From Stenotrophomonas sp. YIM B06876 (GTDB taxonomy: Bacteria; Pseudomonadota; Gammaproteobacteria; Xanthomonadales; Xanthomonadaceae), in contig NZ_JAUJUJ010000003.1 in NCBI RefSeq assembly GCF_030711595.1, positions 1 through 64,000 of the forward strand: a stretch of DNA of 64,000 nucleotides, written 5' to 3'. Position 1 is the first letter of the stretch, and every line of letters begins with the position of its first letter. This document shows positions 34,734 through 44,664 of this stretch, piece by piece. The translations under genes were made by a program, and so were the position numbers. Below the pieces are notes generated by a model, which had not been told where the DNA came from, did no database searches, and worked only from the letters and a program-made list of their open reading frames with translations.

Positions 34734-36095
34734 TCAGTGCAGCAGGACCAGCGTGGCCAGTCCCAGGAAGGTGAAAAAGCCCATCGAGTCGGTCATCGCG
34801 GTCAGGAAGATGCCGCTGGACAGCGCCGGATCGAAGCCATAGCGCTTGAGTGTCAGCGGCACCAGCACGCCGGCCGAAGCGGCCAGCAGCAGGTTCAGCG
34901 TCAGCGCGATGCCGATCACCGCGGACAGGCCGGGGCTGTGGAACCATGCCAGCACGATCAGCCCCAGCACGGTGCCGAGCAGCAGCCCGTTGAGCAGGGC
35001 CACGCGCAGTTCTTTCCACAGCAGGGTGCGGGCATTGGAGGCGCCGACCTGGCCCAGTGCCAGGCCCCGCACCATCAGCGCCAGCACCTGGGTGCCGGCA
35101 TTGCCACCGAGCCCGGCGACGATCGGCATCAATACCGCCAACGCCACCAGTTTGTCGATGGTGCCTTCGAAATGGCCGACCACGCTGGAGGCCAGGAAGG
35201 CGGTGCACAGGTTGATCGACAGCCACAGCAGGCGGCGGCGCATCGCGCGCCAGACCGGGCTGAACAGGTCTTCGTCCTCGTCCAGACCTGCCGCACCCAG
35301 GGCCTGGTGTTCGGCCTGGGCGCGGATGATGTCGACCACGTCATCGATGGTGATGCGCCCGATCAGGACGTTGTTGTCATCCACCACCGGCGCCGAGACC
35401 CAGTCATGGTCGGAGAACTGGCGCGCCACCTCATCGGAGTTCTCGCCGACATCAATGGCCGGTTGTTCGTCGTCGATCAGCCGGTTGATCGGGGTGTGGT
35501 CTGCATGCGTCACCAGCGCCGCCAGCGATACCCGGCCCAGATAGCGGTGGCGGCGGCTGACCACGAACAGGTGATCGGTATGGTCGGGCAGCTCCCCGCG
35601 CAGGCGCAGGTAGCGCAGCACCACATCGACATTGACGTCGGCCCGTACCGTGACCACGTCCGGATTCATCAGGCGCCCGGCACTGTCCTCCGGGTACGAG
35701 AGCACCTGTTCCAGCCGTTCGCGGTTCTCGCGATCCATCGACTTGAGCACTTCGTCGATGACGGTGTCGGGCAGGTCTTCGACCAGATCGGCCAGATCGT
35801 CGATGTCGAGGTCTTCGACCGCGGCGATGATCTCGTCCGCATCCATGTCGGCCAGCAGGCTCTCGCGCACTTCCTCGCCGACGTGGACCAGCACCTCGCC
35901 ATCGTCTTCCGGGTCGACCAGCCCCCACACCACTTCGCGCTTGCCCGGCGGCAGGGATTCGAGCAGGTTGCCGATTTCCGCCGGTGCCAGCGTATTGACC
36001 AGGCGGCGTACCGGCCCGAGCCGGCCACTATCAAGCGCATCGGAAAGCAGTCGCAGCTGTCGAGCAGTCTTGTCGTGGCGTACGGCTTCGGCCAT
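34734..36095 (-). CDS. mgtE: Magnesium transporter MgtE
   Basis: 453 residues. N-terminal helical domain (about 1-130, with LVNTLAPAEIGNLLESLP and VEDLPDTVIDEV), a CBS pair (about 135-255), a connecting helix and five C-terminal membrane helices ending in FFTFLGLATLVLL. TGNAGTQ-type pore residues appear as GLGGNAGTQVLAL. The N and CBS domains sense cytosolic Mg and gate the channel. It lies downstream of ptsI on the same strand but behind a terminator-like hairpin. GGGGAG precedes the ATG. Confidence 0.96.
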   Translation of the reverse strand: MAEAVRHDKTARQLRLLSDALDSGRLGPVRRLVNTLAPAEIGNLLESLPPGKREVVWGLVDPEDDGEVLVHVGEEVRESLLADMDADEIIAAVEDLDIDDLADLVEDLPDTVIDEVLKSMDRENRERLEQVLSYPEDSAGRLMNPDVVTVRADVNVDVVLRYLRLRGELPDHTDHLFVVSRRHRYLGRVSLAALVTHADHTPINRLIDDEQPAIDVGENSDEVARQFSDHDWVSAPVVDDNNVLIGRITIDDVVDIIRAQAEHQALGAAGLDEDEDLFSPVWRAMRRRLLWLSINLCTAFLASSVVGHFEGTIDKLVALAVLMPIVAGLGGNAGTQVLALMVRGLALGQVGASNARTLLWKELRVALLNGLLLGTVLGLIVLAWFHSPGLSAVIGIALTLNLLLAASAGVLVPLTLKRYGFDPALSSGIFLTAMTDSMGFFTFLGLATLVLLH

Positions 36096-36110
36096 GCACA
36101 GCTCCCCGGG

Positions 36111-36145
36111 AAAAATAATGGCCGCACCCCCGACCAGGATGCGGC
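36111..36145 (-). terminator. Terminator-like hairpin in the mgtE leader
   Basis: On the minus strand, GCCGCATC pairs with GGTGCGGC (one T-G pair) around a 9-base loop and runs into CATTATTTTT. It ends only 15 bp before the mgtE ATG. It could end ptsI transcription, attenuate mgtE, or both. Confidence 0.65.
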
Positions 36146-36226
36146 AACAGAAGTGGTCAACCCGTCATTATCACGCGGGCGGCGCGGCGATGCACCGTAT
36201 TTGTGCCGGGATCGCGGCAGCGGTCG

Positions 36227-37948
36227 CTACGGCCTGGCCGCTTCGGCGATCCAGCGCTCGATGCTGCGGCGGTCGCGGGCCTGCAGCAATTTGCGGCCGG
36301 ATTCGCGCAGCCGCGCCAGATCGCAATCGCGGATCGTGCGCCGCACTTCCAGCAGCGTCGCCGGATGCAGGCTGAACTCGGTCAGTCCCAGCCCCAGCAG
36401 CATCGGGGTCAAACGTGGATCGCCGGCGATTTCCCCGCACACCGCCACCTTCTTGCCATGCGCCAGGCCGGTGTGGATCACCTGCGACAGCAGCCGCAGC
36501 ACCGCCGGATGCAGCGGCGAATACAGTTCGCCCACCGCTTCGTTGTTGCGGTCGGCGGCAAGCAGGTACTGCACCAGGTCGTTGGTGCCGATGGACAGGA
36601 AATCCACCAGGTCGATGAAGCTCTCCAGCGCGATGGCCGCTGCGGGAACCTCGATCATCGCGCCAATCGGCAGGTGTTCGGCGATTTCATGGCCTTCGGC
36701 GCGCAACTGCACGGCCAGCCGGGCCAGCCGGCGGCGTACTGCCAGAATCTCCTCGCGCGCGCTGACCATCGGAATCAGCAGCCGCACCGGGCCATAACCG
36801 GAGGCGCGCAGGATCGCCCGCAGCTGGGTGTCGGCCACCTTGGGCCGGGCCAGCGACAACCGCACTCCGCGCAGGCCCAGTGCCGGGTTCTCCTCGCTGC
36901 TCAGGGTCAGCCCGGTGCGATCGGCCTTGTCGGCGCCCAGGTCGAGCGTGCGGATCGTGACCGGGCGTCCGCTCATGCCCAGCGCGGTGTCGCGGTAGAT
37001 GCGGAACTGCTCTTCTTCGTCCGGCAACTCGTTGCGCTGCAGGAACAGGAATTCGGTACGGTACAGCCCCAGCCCGTGCGCACCCATGGCATGCGCCTGG
37101 GCCACGTCCTCCTGCGATTCGGCATTGGCCAGCAGGGTGATGTCGACCCCGTCCAGGGTGCGTGTCGGCTTGCTGCGCAGGCGACCCAGCTCGCGCTGTT
37201 CGCGGGCCAGCTCGCGCAGCCGTGCGCGATAGTTGCGCAGGTCGGCCGGGGCCGGATCGACGATGACGATGCCGGATCCGCCGTCGACGATCAGCACATC
37301 GCCGTCGCTGATCTTCTGCCAGACCCCGGCCGCGCCCACCACCAGCGGCAGGTGCAGGCTGCGGGCGAGAATGGCGCTGTGGGAAAGCGCGCTGCCGGCA
37401 CTGGTGACAATGCCGACCACGCCTTGGGATTGCAGCTGGGCCAGTTCGGACGGGGCGATGTTGTCGCAGACCAGGATTTCCCCGGCCATTCCCTTCACAT
37501 CCGGCGGGCGCGTATGCAGGAATGCATGGATGCGGCCGATGACGTGGTCCAGGTCGTCCATGCGGCTTTTCAGGTAGGCGTCTTCCATATCGTTGAAGAC
37601 GTTGGCGAGCTTGTCGCGTTGCACCCGCAGTGCGTACCCGGCGCTGTAACGCTGGGTGCGGATCAGCTCATCCAGCCCGAACAGCAGTTCGGGGTCATCC
37701 AGCAGCAGCGCATGCAGGTCGAGAAATTCGCCGACATCGTGCGGCAGGGCGCCTTGCAGGCGCTGCCGCAGTTCATGCATTTCACCGCGGGCAGCGTCCA
37801 CCGCGCGATGCAGGCGCTGCAGCTCGGCATCGACCTTGGTGGCCGGCACCCGCTTTTCGGCCACTTCCAGCGTATGCGGCAGGCGCACCCGGGCACGGCC
37901 AAGGGCACTGCCGCGTGAGGCGCCATGGCCGGAGAATCGCGCCACCAT
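36227..37948 (-). CDS. ptsI: PTS enzyme I (phosphoenolpyruvate-protein phosphotransferase)
   Basis: 573 residues, full length. The phosphorylated histidine is His190 in SAGSALSHSAILAR; PEP-binding segments such as GLYRTEFLFLQR, FIDLVDFLSIGTNDL and AVCGEIAGDP are intact. It passes phosphate from PEP to HPr. It has only the EI domains, without a GAF domain, so it is the EI rather than the EI-Ntr form. It follows ptsH by 58 bp. Confidence 0.96.
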   Translation of the reverse strand: MVARFSGHGASRGSALGRARVRLPHTLEVAEKRVPATKVDAELQRLHRAVDAARGEMHELRQRLQGALPHDVGEFLDLHALLLDDPELLFGLDELIRTQRYSAGYALRVQRDKLANVFNDMEDAYLKSRMDDLDHVIGRIHAFLHTRPPDVKGMAGEILVCDNIAPSELAQLQSQGVVGIVTSAGSALSHSAILARSLHLPLVVGAAGVWQKISDGDVLIVDGGSGIVIVDPAPADLRNYRARLRELAREQRELGRLRSKPTRTLDGVDITLLANAESQEDVAQAHAMGAHGLGLYRTEFLFLQRNELPDEEEQFRIYRDTALGMSGRPVTIRTLDLGADKADRTGLTLSSEENPALGLRGVRLSLARPKVADTQLRAILRASGYGPVRLLIPMVSAREEILAVRRRLARLAVQLRAEGHEIAEHLPIGAMIEVPAAAIALESFIDLVDFLSIGTNDLVQYLLAADRNNEAVGELYSPLHPAVLRLLSQVIHTGLAHGKKVAVCGEIAGDPRLTPMLLGLGLTEFSLHPATLLEVRRTIRDCDLARLRESGRKLLQARDRRSIERWIAEAARP

Positions 37949-38006
37949 CAGGTGTTTCCGCCGGGTCGGGCGAAACGGCGACGCGAGGGCGGCGCGGGGG
38001 CCACGA

Positions 38007-38276
38007 TCAGTTGTCCTCGTCGAAGCGCCGTTCGAACAGGCCGCTTACCGCCTCGAGCGCGGTGACCTCGTCTTCACCTTCCACCCGCACGGTGACCGGT
38101 GTGCCCTGGCCAGCGGCCAGCAGCATCACTCCCATGATGCTCTTGGCGTTCACTTCCCGGCCCTTGGCCACGAGCGTGGCATTGCAGCGGTAGCTGGACA
38201 GCAGCTGCACCAGCTTGGCGGTGGCGCGGGCATGCAGGCCCAAGCGGTTGGATATGGTCAGTTCACGTTCAAGCAT
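38007..38276 (-). CDS. ptsH: Phosphocarrier protein HPr
   Basis: 89 residues from MLERELTISN. His15 (GLHARATAK) is the EI-dependent phosphorylation site, and Ser46 (NAKSIMGVM) is the site used by HPr kinase, whose gene lies 1.3 kb upstream in the same run. The start overlaps the EIIA stop by 8 bp; an earlier ATG at 38294 would lie deeper inside the EIIA gene. Confidence 0.96.
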   Translation of the reverse strand: MLERELTISNRLGLHARATAKLVQLLSSYRCNATLVAKGREVNAKSIMGVMLLAAGQGTPVTVRVEGEDEVTALEAVSGLFERRFDEDN

Positions 38277-38661
38277 CGTCGACAATCGCTCCATTGCGGG
38301 TGCCTGCGGCGGCTGTCGCAGGCAGTTGGTCCAGTCCCTGTTCCGGATAGTTCATCACCCGCAGCAACATCGGCAAGCTCAAGGCTGAAACCCGCCGCAC
38401 CGGTGTGCCCAGGCGGGCCAGGGCGCCGGCCAGATTGCTGGGGCTGGCGCCATACAGGTCGGTCAGGATCATCACGCCTTCGCCACTGTCCACACGGCGC
38501 AATGCCGCCGAGGCCAGAGGCAGCAGTACCTCCAGATCGGCGTCGAACGGCACCTCGAAGGCTTCGGTTTTCAGCGGCAGTTGCCGCAATAGCCGGGTGG
38601 CCACACTCAACAGCGAGGGGCCGATACCGGGATGGGTCACGAGAAGAATACCGCAGGTCAT
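38269..38661 (-). CDS. PTS EIIA component, mannose/fructose family
   Basis: 130 residues from MTCGILLVTH. His10 (LLVTHPGIG) is the expected phosphohistidine, and MILTDLYGASPSNLA is the family landmark. It is a stand-alone IIA domain with no IIB or IIC partner in the window, so it probably relays a regulatory signal rather than sugar uptake. A GTG lies one codon upstream. Located between rapZ and ptsH. Confidence 0.92.
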   Translation of the reverse strand: MTCGILLVTHPGIGPSLLSVATRLLRQLPLKTEAFEVPFDADLEVLLPLASAALRRVDSGEGVMILTDLYGASPSNLAGALARLGTPVRRVSALSLPMLLRVMNYPEQGLDQLPATAAAGTRNGAIVDDA

Positions 38662-38725
38662 CACTGAACGTTAACAGGTCGGACGGCGTCCGCGATAGCG
38701 TCGAAAACAGGTTCTGGTGCGCGTT

Positions 38726-39604
38726 TCAATCCTGTTCGCGGTGGAACGTCGCCACATCCGGCCAGCCCTGTTCGCGGGCGTGGCGCGCAAGCCGTTCGGC
38801 CAGGTAGACCGAGCGATGCTTGCCGCCGGTGCAGCCGAAGGCGACGGTGACATAGCTGCGGGTGTCATTGCCCAGTTTTGGCAGCCAGGTGTCGAGAAAA
38901 TCAATCAGTTGGGCGACATACCGGATGACTTCCGGCTGTGTCTCCAGATATTCACGTACGCCGCGGTCGCGACCGGACAGCGAGCGCAGTTCCGGGTCCC
39001 AGTGCGGGTTGGGCAGCACCCGCGCGTCGAAGACGAAATCGGCCTCGGCCGGTACCCCGCGCTTGTAGGCGAAGGACTCGAACAACAGTGACAGATTGCT
39101 GTCCTGGCTCAGCGCGAATTCGGTGACGACCCGGCGCCGCAGCTGGTGGACATTGAGATTGCTGGTGTCGATCACCGCGTGGGCTTCGCGACGCAGCGGA
39201 GCGGTCAACTCGCGTTCGCGGGCGATCGCCTCGGGCAGCGACAACCCGAGGTGGCTCAGCGGATGGCGGCGGCGGGTGTCGGCATAGCGTTTGAGCAGGG
39301 TTTCATCGTCGGCCTCGAAGAACAGCAGCCGTGCCTCGATGCCGTACTCCTGGGCCGCGCGTCGCCAGCGCGACAGCTGGCTCAGGTCGCTGCGGCCGCG
39401 CACGTCGATGCCGACAGCCAGCCGTTGCGGGGCGGCGCCATCGGGTTCGCCGAGCACGCTGCGCACGAATTCCGGCAGCAGGTTGATCGGCAGGTTGTCC
39501 GAGCAGTAGTAGTCCAGATCCTCGAACGTCTTCAGCGCGACCGACTTTCCAGAGCCGGACAGGCCGCTGACGATGATCAGGGTCGAAGGGGCGCTCTGGT
39601 TCAT
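38726..39604 (-). CDS. rapZ: RNase adapter protein RapZ
   Basis: 292 residues. Walker A GLSGSGKS (14-21), the second nucleotide motif near DVRGRSDL, and the C-terminal RNA-binding domain with [19 protein letters not shown] and the final RxxHREQ region. In enterics RapZ directs RNase E to the GlmZ RNA to control glucosamine-6-phosphate synthesis; the RNA partners here are unknown. The ATG overlaps the hprK stop by 4 bp. Confidence 0.96.
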   Translation of the reverse strand: MNQSAPSTLIIVSGLSGSGKSVALKTFEDLDYYCSDNLPINLLPEFVRSVLGEPDGAAPQRLAVGIDVRGRSDLSQLSRWRRAAQEYGIEARLLFFEADDETLLKRYADTRRRHPLSHLGLSLPEAIARERELTAPLRREAHAVIDTSNLNVHQLRRRVVTEFALSQDSNLSLLFESFAYKRGVPAEADFVFDARVLPNPHWDPELRSLSGRDRGVREYLETQPEVIRYVAQLIDFLDTWLPKLGNDTRSYVTVAFGCTGGKHRSVYLAERLARHAREQGWPDVATFHREQD

Positions 39605-40551
39605 GGACTGCGTTGCTCCAACAGGTTGCTGTGGCGGGCGATGAACATCGCCGCCGGATCGATGCCCTTGGTGCGCAGGATATGCAGGCGGGTGGCCGCT
39701 TCGGTCAGTACGGCCAGGTTGCGGCCCGGCATCACCGGCAGGGTGATCAGCGGCACGTCCAGATCCAGCACATGGCGCTTGCCCGAGTCCCCGGTCAGGC
39801 GTTCGTAACCATAGGCCGTCGGTTCGGTCATCGGCTTGGTCAGGTGCACGATCAGGCGCAGGTATTTGTTCTTCTTGACCGCGGTGTCGCCAAACATCTG
39901 GCGCACATTCAATACCCCCAGTCCGCGGACTTCGAGCAGGTCCTGCAGCAGTTCCGGGCAGGTGCCGTCGAGCACGTCGGGGGCGATCTGGGTGAATTCC
40001 GGGGCATCGTCGGCGACCAGGCGATGGCCCCGCGACAGCAGTTCCAGCGCCAGTTCGCTTTTACCCGAGCCGGCTTCCCCGGTGATCAGCACGCCGATCG
40101 AATAGATCTCGATGAACACGCCGTGCAGCGTGATCCGCGGCGCCAGGGTGCGCGCCAGATGATAGGAAATGTGGTTGAGCAGTTCATGCCCGCGCTTGGG
40201 TGAAACCCACAGCGGCGTCTGCGATTCATCCGCGGCGGCGCGCAGGTCTTCCGGGCAGGAATGGTTCTTGGTGATCACCAGCGCCAGCGGCCGCGCCTGC
40301 ATGATGCGCTCGATGATTTCCCAGCGCTGGCGCGAATCCAGGGAGTCCAGCCACGCCAGCTCCTCGCTGCCCAGGATCTGCACCTTGTTGGGATAGATGG
40401 TGTTGAGGTAGCCGGCAAGGGAGGGGCGTCGCGAAACGGTGTTGCCCGCTTCCAGCTCGCGCAAACCGCCGTTCTGCCCTGCCGCCCAGCGCAGCTCGAG
40501 GCGTTCACGCTGCTGCTCGAACAGTTCACGTGCAGTGATGCGGGTGTTCAT
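39601..40551 (-). CDS. hprK: HPr kinase/phosphorylase
   Basis: 316 residues. The P-loop is GEAGSGKSE (about 158-166), and the family signature [16 protein letters not shown] is at about 206-221, with [11 protein letters not shown] after it. It phosphorylates or dephosphorylates HPr at Ser46, and Ser46 is conserved in the linked HPr. The start [10 protein letters not shown] overlaps the ptsN stop by 4 bp. HPrK is well known in Firmicutes and occurs in a subset of proteobacteria including xanthomonads. Confidence 0.96.
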   Translation of the reverse strand: MNTRITARELFEQQRERLELRWAAGQNGGLRELEAGNTVSRRPSLAGYLNTIYPNKVQILGSEELAWLDSLDSRQRWEIIERIMQARPLALVITKNHSCPEDLRAAADESQTPLWVSPKRGHELLNHISYHLARTLAPRITLHGVFIEIYSIGVLITGEAGSGKSELALELLSRGHRLVADDAPEFTQIAPDVLDGTCPELLQDLLEVRGLGVLNVRQMFGDTAVKKNKYLRLIVHLTKPMTEPTAYGYERLTGDSGKRHVLDLDVPLITLPVMPGRNLAVLTEAATRLHILRTKGIDPAAMFIARHSNLLEQRSP

Positions 40552-41000
40552 GCGGCACCGTGGCTGGGCGGGGAATCGAGGATCTGCTTGAGCGTGCCCG
40601 GGTCGTGCGTCGCGCGCAGGGCGGCGCGTACCCCGGCATCGGAAAACAGCTCGGCCAGCTCGGACAGCAGCATCAGGTGCTGATGGGTGTAATGCGCAGG
40701 CACGGCCATGGCGAAGACCAGATCCACCGGCTCGCTGCCGCCGAAATCCACCGGCTGCAGCAGGCGCAGCAAGGCCCCGCGGGGGCGGTCCAGCCGGGTG
40801 GCCCGGCCATGGGGAATGGCGATGCCATGGCCGATGGCGGTACTGCCCAGCCGTTCGCGCTGGCACAGGCTGTCGAAGATGCTGGTGGCGTTGGCCTGGG
40901 GGCAGGCCAGCAACAAGGCGGCGGCCTGCAGGGTGCTGTCACGATCAGCGGCCGTGAGCACTTGCGTATTCACGGCCGCCATCAGGTCGGTCAGGGGCAT
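40548..41000 (-). CDS. ptsN: PTS IIA-like nitrogen regulatory protein
   Basis: 150 residues. His64 in GIAIPHGRA is the phosphorylation site; [18 protein letters not shown] precedes it as in EIIA-Ntr. It signals nitrogen, potassium and stress status by protein contacts. Located between hpf and hprK, the classic rpoN-hpf-ptsN order. Confidence 0.96.
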   Translation of the reverse strand: MPLTDLMAAVNTQVLTAADRDSTLQAAALLLACPQANATSIFDSLCQRERLGSTAIGHGIAIPHGRATRLDRPRGALLRLLQPVDFGGSEPVDLVFAMAVPAHYTHQHLMLLSELAELFSDAGVRAALRATHDPGTLKQILDSPPSHGAA

Positions 41001-41021
41001 GTCTGGGTCTGGCGGTGGCGT

Positions 41022-41342
41022 CTATTCGCCGCCATTGTCGCGCAGAGCATGCGATGCGTGGGCAAGATGCTTTTCCTTGTGCTTGATCACGAGGCGGTCC
41101 AGTTTGTCGGCCAGCAGGTCGATGGCGGCATACATCGTCGGGGCGCTGGCATCGGCATGCAGGGTGCGGCCGGGAACATTCAACGTGGCAACGACGAGGT
41201 GATCCGGCTTGCGAACCGACAGCTGGGTGCGGATTTCGCAGTGCTGGTCGAAGTGCCTCCCCAGTCGCTGGAGTTTGCTCTCCACGTACTCTTTCAGGGC
41301 AGGGGTGACTTCAATCTGCTGGCCGTACGTCTCGATGCGCAT
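41022..41342 (-). CDS. hpf: Short ribosome hibernation promoting factor
   Basis: 106 residues from the second of two adjacent ATG codons; AGGAGG lies 6 bp before it and 3 bp before the first one at 41345. MRIETYGQQIEVTPALKEYVESKL and HADASAPTMYAAIDLLADKLDRLVIKHKEK match short HPF, which lacks the C-terminal dimerisation domain. It inactivates ribosomes as 100S dimers together with Rmf. Confidence 0.95.
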   Translation of the reverse strand: MRIETYGQQIEVTPALKEYVESKLQRLGRHFDQHCEIRTQLSVRKPDHLVVATLNVPGRTLHADASAPTMYAAIDLLADKLDRLVIKHKEKHLAHASHALRDNGGE

Positions 41343-41394
41343 CATATTCCTCCTCTGATTAGGCGGCTATGAGCATTTCTACAGTCGCGTGCGT

Positions 41395-42828
41395 TCAGAT
41401 GATGCGTACACGCTCGTGCGACGCGGAAATGTTCATGGCTTCACGATACTTCGCCACGGTGCGGCGCGCCACCGGTATTCCGGTGGTTTTGAGCATCTCG
41501 GCCAGCTTGGCGTCAGAAAGCGGCTTGCGCGGGTTTTCGGCGTCGATCAGGCGCCGGATCATCGACTGGATCGCGGTGCTGGAGGCTTCGCCGCCGCCGT
41601 CGGTATCGATGCCCGAGGCGAAGAACGCGCGCAGCGGCAGCGTGCCGCGCGGGGTGCGCACGTATTTGCGCGAGATGGCGCGGGAAATGGTGGATTCATG
41701 CAGGCCCAGTTCGCTGGCGATCTCGCGCAGGGTCAGTGGCCGCAACGCCTGTTCACCGAATTCCAGGAAGCCGGCCTGCTGCTGCAACAGGCAGTTGACC
41801 ACGCGCAACAGGGTCTCGCCGCGCGCCTCCAGGCTCTTCAGCAGCCAGCGCGCCTCCTGCAGCTGCGCGCGCATGTAGCTGGCGTCACTGTCGCCACAGC
41901 TGCGGATCATCTGCTCGTAGCCGCGGTGGATCACCACCTTGGGGCCGGCATGGCCGGCCAGTGCCGCGCGCCAGACGCCGCGCTGGCGCCAGACCACGCA
42001 ATCGGGCACCACATAGGTATCCGAGGACAGTTCTCCCAGTTGCTTGCCCGGGCGCGGGTCCAGCGAGCGCAGCAGCTGGATGGCCTGTTCCACCTCGCAG
42101 TGGCTGCGTTTGAGCTCCTGGGCGACACCGGCGATGCCGGCCCGTGGCAGTTTTTCCAGCGGGCCATCGGCAATCTGCCGGGCCAGGTCCAGCCCGGCGG
42201 TGTCGGCCGGCAGCACATCCAGTTGCAGGTTCAGGCATTCCCCCAGCGAGCGGGCGCCGACGCCGGTCGGATCGAAGCGCTGGATCTGGTGCAGCACGGT
42301 GAGAATTTCCTCTTCGTCTGCGGTCACTTCCGGGCGCAGCGTCTGGGCAATGGCCGAAAGCGGTTCGCGCAGATAGCCGTCGTCATCAAGGGCGTCGATC
42401 AGCGCCACGCCGATGTGCCGGTCCTGGGGTGACAGCGGCGACAGGTGCAGCTGCCAGAGCAGGTGGTCGGCCAGTGTTTCCGGCTCGGCCACGCGCTCGG
42501 CGGCGCTGTCATTGTCGTCATCGTCAAACGAGCCGCCGCTGCCGCCCCGCCAGTCGGGCTCGTCCGGCGTCCACTCGTCGCTGCGCTGTTCCTGCCCGGC
42601 GGAGGCCCCGTCGCTGTTGCTGACGGCGTTGCCATTATCGCTATCGCTGCCGGTGGCCGCCGAGGCTTCCGCGTTCTCCGCCCATTCCAGCAGCGGGTTG
42701 GTTTCCACCGCTTCGGCGATTTCCACGTCCAGTTCAGCGCTGGACATCTGCAGCAACTTGATGGCCTGACGCAACTGCGGCGTCATCACCAGGTGTTGCC
42801 CCATCGATGTCTGCAACCGTGCTTTCAT
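41395..42828 (-). CDS. rpoN: RNA polymerase sigma-54 factor
   Basis: 477 residues. Glutamine-rich N-terminal activator region (LVMTPQLRQAIKLLQMS), an acidic linker (about 55-110), the core-binding domain, and the RpoN box ARRTVAKYRE near residue 458 just before the C-terminus. It directs transcription that needs enhancer-binding activators, including pilin and flagellar genes in xanthomonads. It lies 42 bp after lptB. Confidence 0.97.
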   Translation of the reverse strand: MKARLQTSMGQHLVMTPQLRQAIKLLQMSSAELDVEIAEAVETNPLLEWAENAEASAATGSDSDNGNAVSNSDGASAGQEQRSDEWTPDEPDWRGGSGGSFDDDDNDSAAERVAEPETLADHLLWQLHLSPLSPQDRHIGVALIDALDDDGYLREPLSAIAQTLRPEVTADEEEILTVLHQIQRFDPTGVGARSLGECLNLQLDVLPADTAGLDLARQIADGPLEKLPRAGIAGVAQELKRSHCEVEQAIQLLRSLDPRPGKQLGELSSDTYVVPDCVVWRQRGVWRAALAGHAGPKVVIHRGYEQMIRSCGDSDASYMRAQLQEARWLLKSLEARGETLLRVVNCLLQQQAGFLEFGEQALRPLTLREIASELGLHESTISRAISRKYVRTPRGTLPLRAFFASGIDTDGGGEASSTAIQSMIRRLIDAENPRKPLSDAKLAEMLKTTGIPVARRTVAKYREAMNISASHERVRII

Positions 42829-42870
42829 GCCTGCAACCGTTCTGGAGGGGCGCAGCGGGTCAGCCGCAGG

Positions 42871-43590
42871 TCAGAGCTTGAAGGAGTCTCCGAGATAGAC
42901 GCGGCGGACGTCGGTATTGGCCAGCAATTCCTCCGGTGCCCCCTGCGCCAGTACGCTGCCTTCATTGAGGATATACGCGCGGTCGCAGATTCCCAAGGTC
43001 TCGCGCACATTGTGGTCGGTGATCAGCACGCCGATGCCCCGCTGCTTGAGGTGCGTCACGATGCGCTGGATCTCGCCGACGGAAATCGGATCGACACCGG
43101 CGAACGGTTCATCGAGCAGGATCAGCCGCGGCTTGGCCGCCAGTGCGCGGGCGATTTCGCAGCGACGGCGCTCGCCACCGGACAGGCTCGCACCCAGCTG
43201 TTCGGCGACATGGCCGATCTGCAGTTCGTCCAGCAACGAGGAAAGCGCGCGCTCGCGACCGGTGGCGTCCAGGTCGTCACGCAGCTCCAGCACCAGGCGG
43301 ATGTTGTCGGCCACGGTCAGCTTGCGGAACACCGAGGGCTCCTGCGGCAGGTAGCCGACGCCGAGTTTGGCGCGGTTGTACATCGGATCGGCGGTGATGT
43401 CGCGGCCATCAAGCACGATGCGTCCGGCATCGGCCTCCACCAGGCCGACGATCATGTAGAAGCAGGTGGTCTTGCCGGCGCCGTTCGGGCCGAGCAGGCC
43501 GACCACCTCGCCGGCATCGAGCGTCAGCCCGAATTCGCGCACGACTTCGCGGTTCTTGTAGCGCTTGCGCAGGCCTTCGGCGACGAGCAT
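42871..43590 (-). CDS. lptB: LPS export ATP-binding protein LptB
   Basis: 239 residues. Walker [10 protein letters not shown] (34-42), Q-loop region [17 protein letters not shown] signature [15 protein letters not shown], and Walker [14 protein letters not shown]. It powers LPS extraction with LptFG, whose genes are not in the window. Its ATG overlaps the lptA stop by 1 bp. Confidence 0.97.
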   Translation of the reverse strand: MLVAEGLRKRYKNREVVREFGLTLDAGEVVGLLGPNGAGKTTCFYMIVGLVEADAGRIVLDGRDITADPMYNRAKLGVGYLPQEPSVFRKLTVADNIRLVLELRDDLDATGRERALSSLLDELQIGHVAEQLGASLSGGERRRCEIARALAAKPRLILLDEPFAGVDPISVGEIQRIVTHLKQRGIGVLITDHNVRETLGICDRAYILNEGSVLAQGAPEELLANTDVRRVYLGDSFKL

Positions 43591-44120
43591 TACTTCTTCT
43601 CTCCCGGTGCGGCGGCTGCCTTGTTCTTGGGCTGGATCACGGTGCGCACGCGGGTGCCGTCGCCACCGCTCTGCATGTTGCCGCTGCGGGTGTTGTAGAC
43701 CATGCGTTGGCCGGCGTTGGTGCCGCGTTCGGATTCGACTTTGTAATCGCCGGTAAGGATGATCGTTTCAGTGTGGATGTTGTAATCCATGTTGTTGGCA
43801 TGGGCATTCATCATCGTGCCATCGTCCATCTGCTGCTTGAGGGCGGCCTGCTTGCCGGTGAGGACGACGCGGTCGATCTCGCCGTTTTTCTGCATGACAT
43901 CGGCGGTGTCGGCATGGATTTCCAAGGTCCCCTGCACAATGACGACATTGCCGGTGAAGCGGCATTTGCCGTTGTCACCGGCCATGCTGCAATCGCTGGA
44001 CGTTGCATCGATGGTCATCGGCTGGTTGCGGTCCGACGCCTTGGACCAAGCAAGGCCCGGCAACAGCAGGGCGGCGAGCAGGGCGATGGTCGCGAGCTCA
44101 GCGGGCAGCGTTCGGTTCAT
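43590..44120 (-). CDS. lptA: LPS transport periplasmic protein LptA
   Basis: 176 residues with a signal peptide ending near LAWSKA. The OstA-like beta-jellyroll region spans about 32-150, with [23 protein letters not shown]. It forms the periplasmic bridge that carries LPS. A Lys/Ala-rich tail follows. It overlaps lptC by 23 bp. Confidence 0.94.
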   Translation of the reverse strand: MNRTLPAELATIALLAALLLPGLAWSKASDRNQPMTIDATSSDCSMAGDNGKCRFTGNVVIVQGTLEIHADTADVMQKNGEIDRVVLTGKQAALKQQMDDGTMMNAHANNMDYNIHTETIILTGDYKVESERGTNAGQRMVYNTRSGNMQSGGDGTRVRTVIQPKNKAAAAPGEKK

Positions 44121-44664
44121 AGCGGGTCTTGACCTGGGAAAGGAGTGAATACTGCTGGGACTTGAGGTCGGCCTGGAAGCCGACGCCGGTCTGGATGATA
44201 CCGGGGCGGGTCATCGTCACCGTGTCATCGGTGCGCGCCAGATTCTGCCGGGGGAACACATCCAGCCGCTGGGTACGGAAGGTGGTGGGGGGAATGTTGC
44301 CGGTGCTGGGGCTGTCGCCATTGACGTCGCCGCGCAGGCGCATCTCGTCACCCTTGGCGCTGATCCAGCCGGTTTTCGCGCGCAACTGCCAATGCTGGCC
44401 GGCAGCATCAGGCAGCAGGAACAACGGCTGGGTCACGCTCATGCTCTCATCGGCGCGACTGCGCTCCATCGCCGGCGCGCGCAGGGTGGTGGCTTCTTTG
44501 CCGTCCTCGTCCAGGGCGATGATTTCGAAATTCCCCAGCACGTAATCCGAGCGGCCCTGTTCCATTTCGCTGGCGGCAATGGTCGAACGCTGGCGCCACG
44601 CGGACCAGCCGCTGACCAACGCCGCGACCAGCAAGGTGACGCCCAGAAGGCTGCGCCAGTTCAT
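44098..44664 (-). CDS. lptC: LPS export protein LptC
   Basis: 188 residues from MNWRSLLGVT. One N-terminal membrane helix (about 5-25) and a periplasmic domain with SDYVLGNFEIIALDEDGKEATTLRAP and [18 protein letters not shown]. It hands LPS from LptBFG to LptA. The start overlaps the kdsC stop by 4 bp. Confidence 0.94.
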   Translation of the reverse strand: MNWRSLLGVTLLVAALVSGWSAWRQRSTIAASEMEQGRSDYVLGNFEIIALDEDGKEATTLRAPAMERSRADESMSVTQPLFLLPDAAGQHWQLRAKTGWISAKGDEMRLRGDVNGDSPSTGNIPPTTFRTQRLDVFPRQNLARTDDTVTMTRPGIIQTGVGFQADLKSQQYSLLSQVKTRYEPNAAR

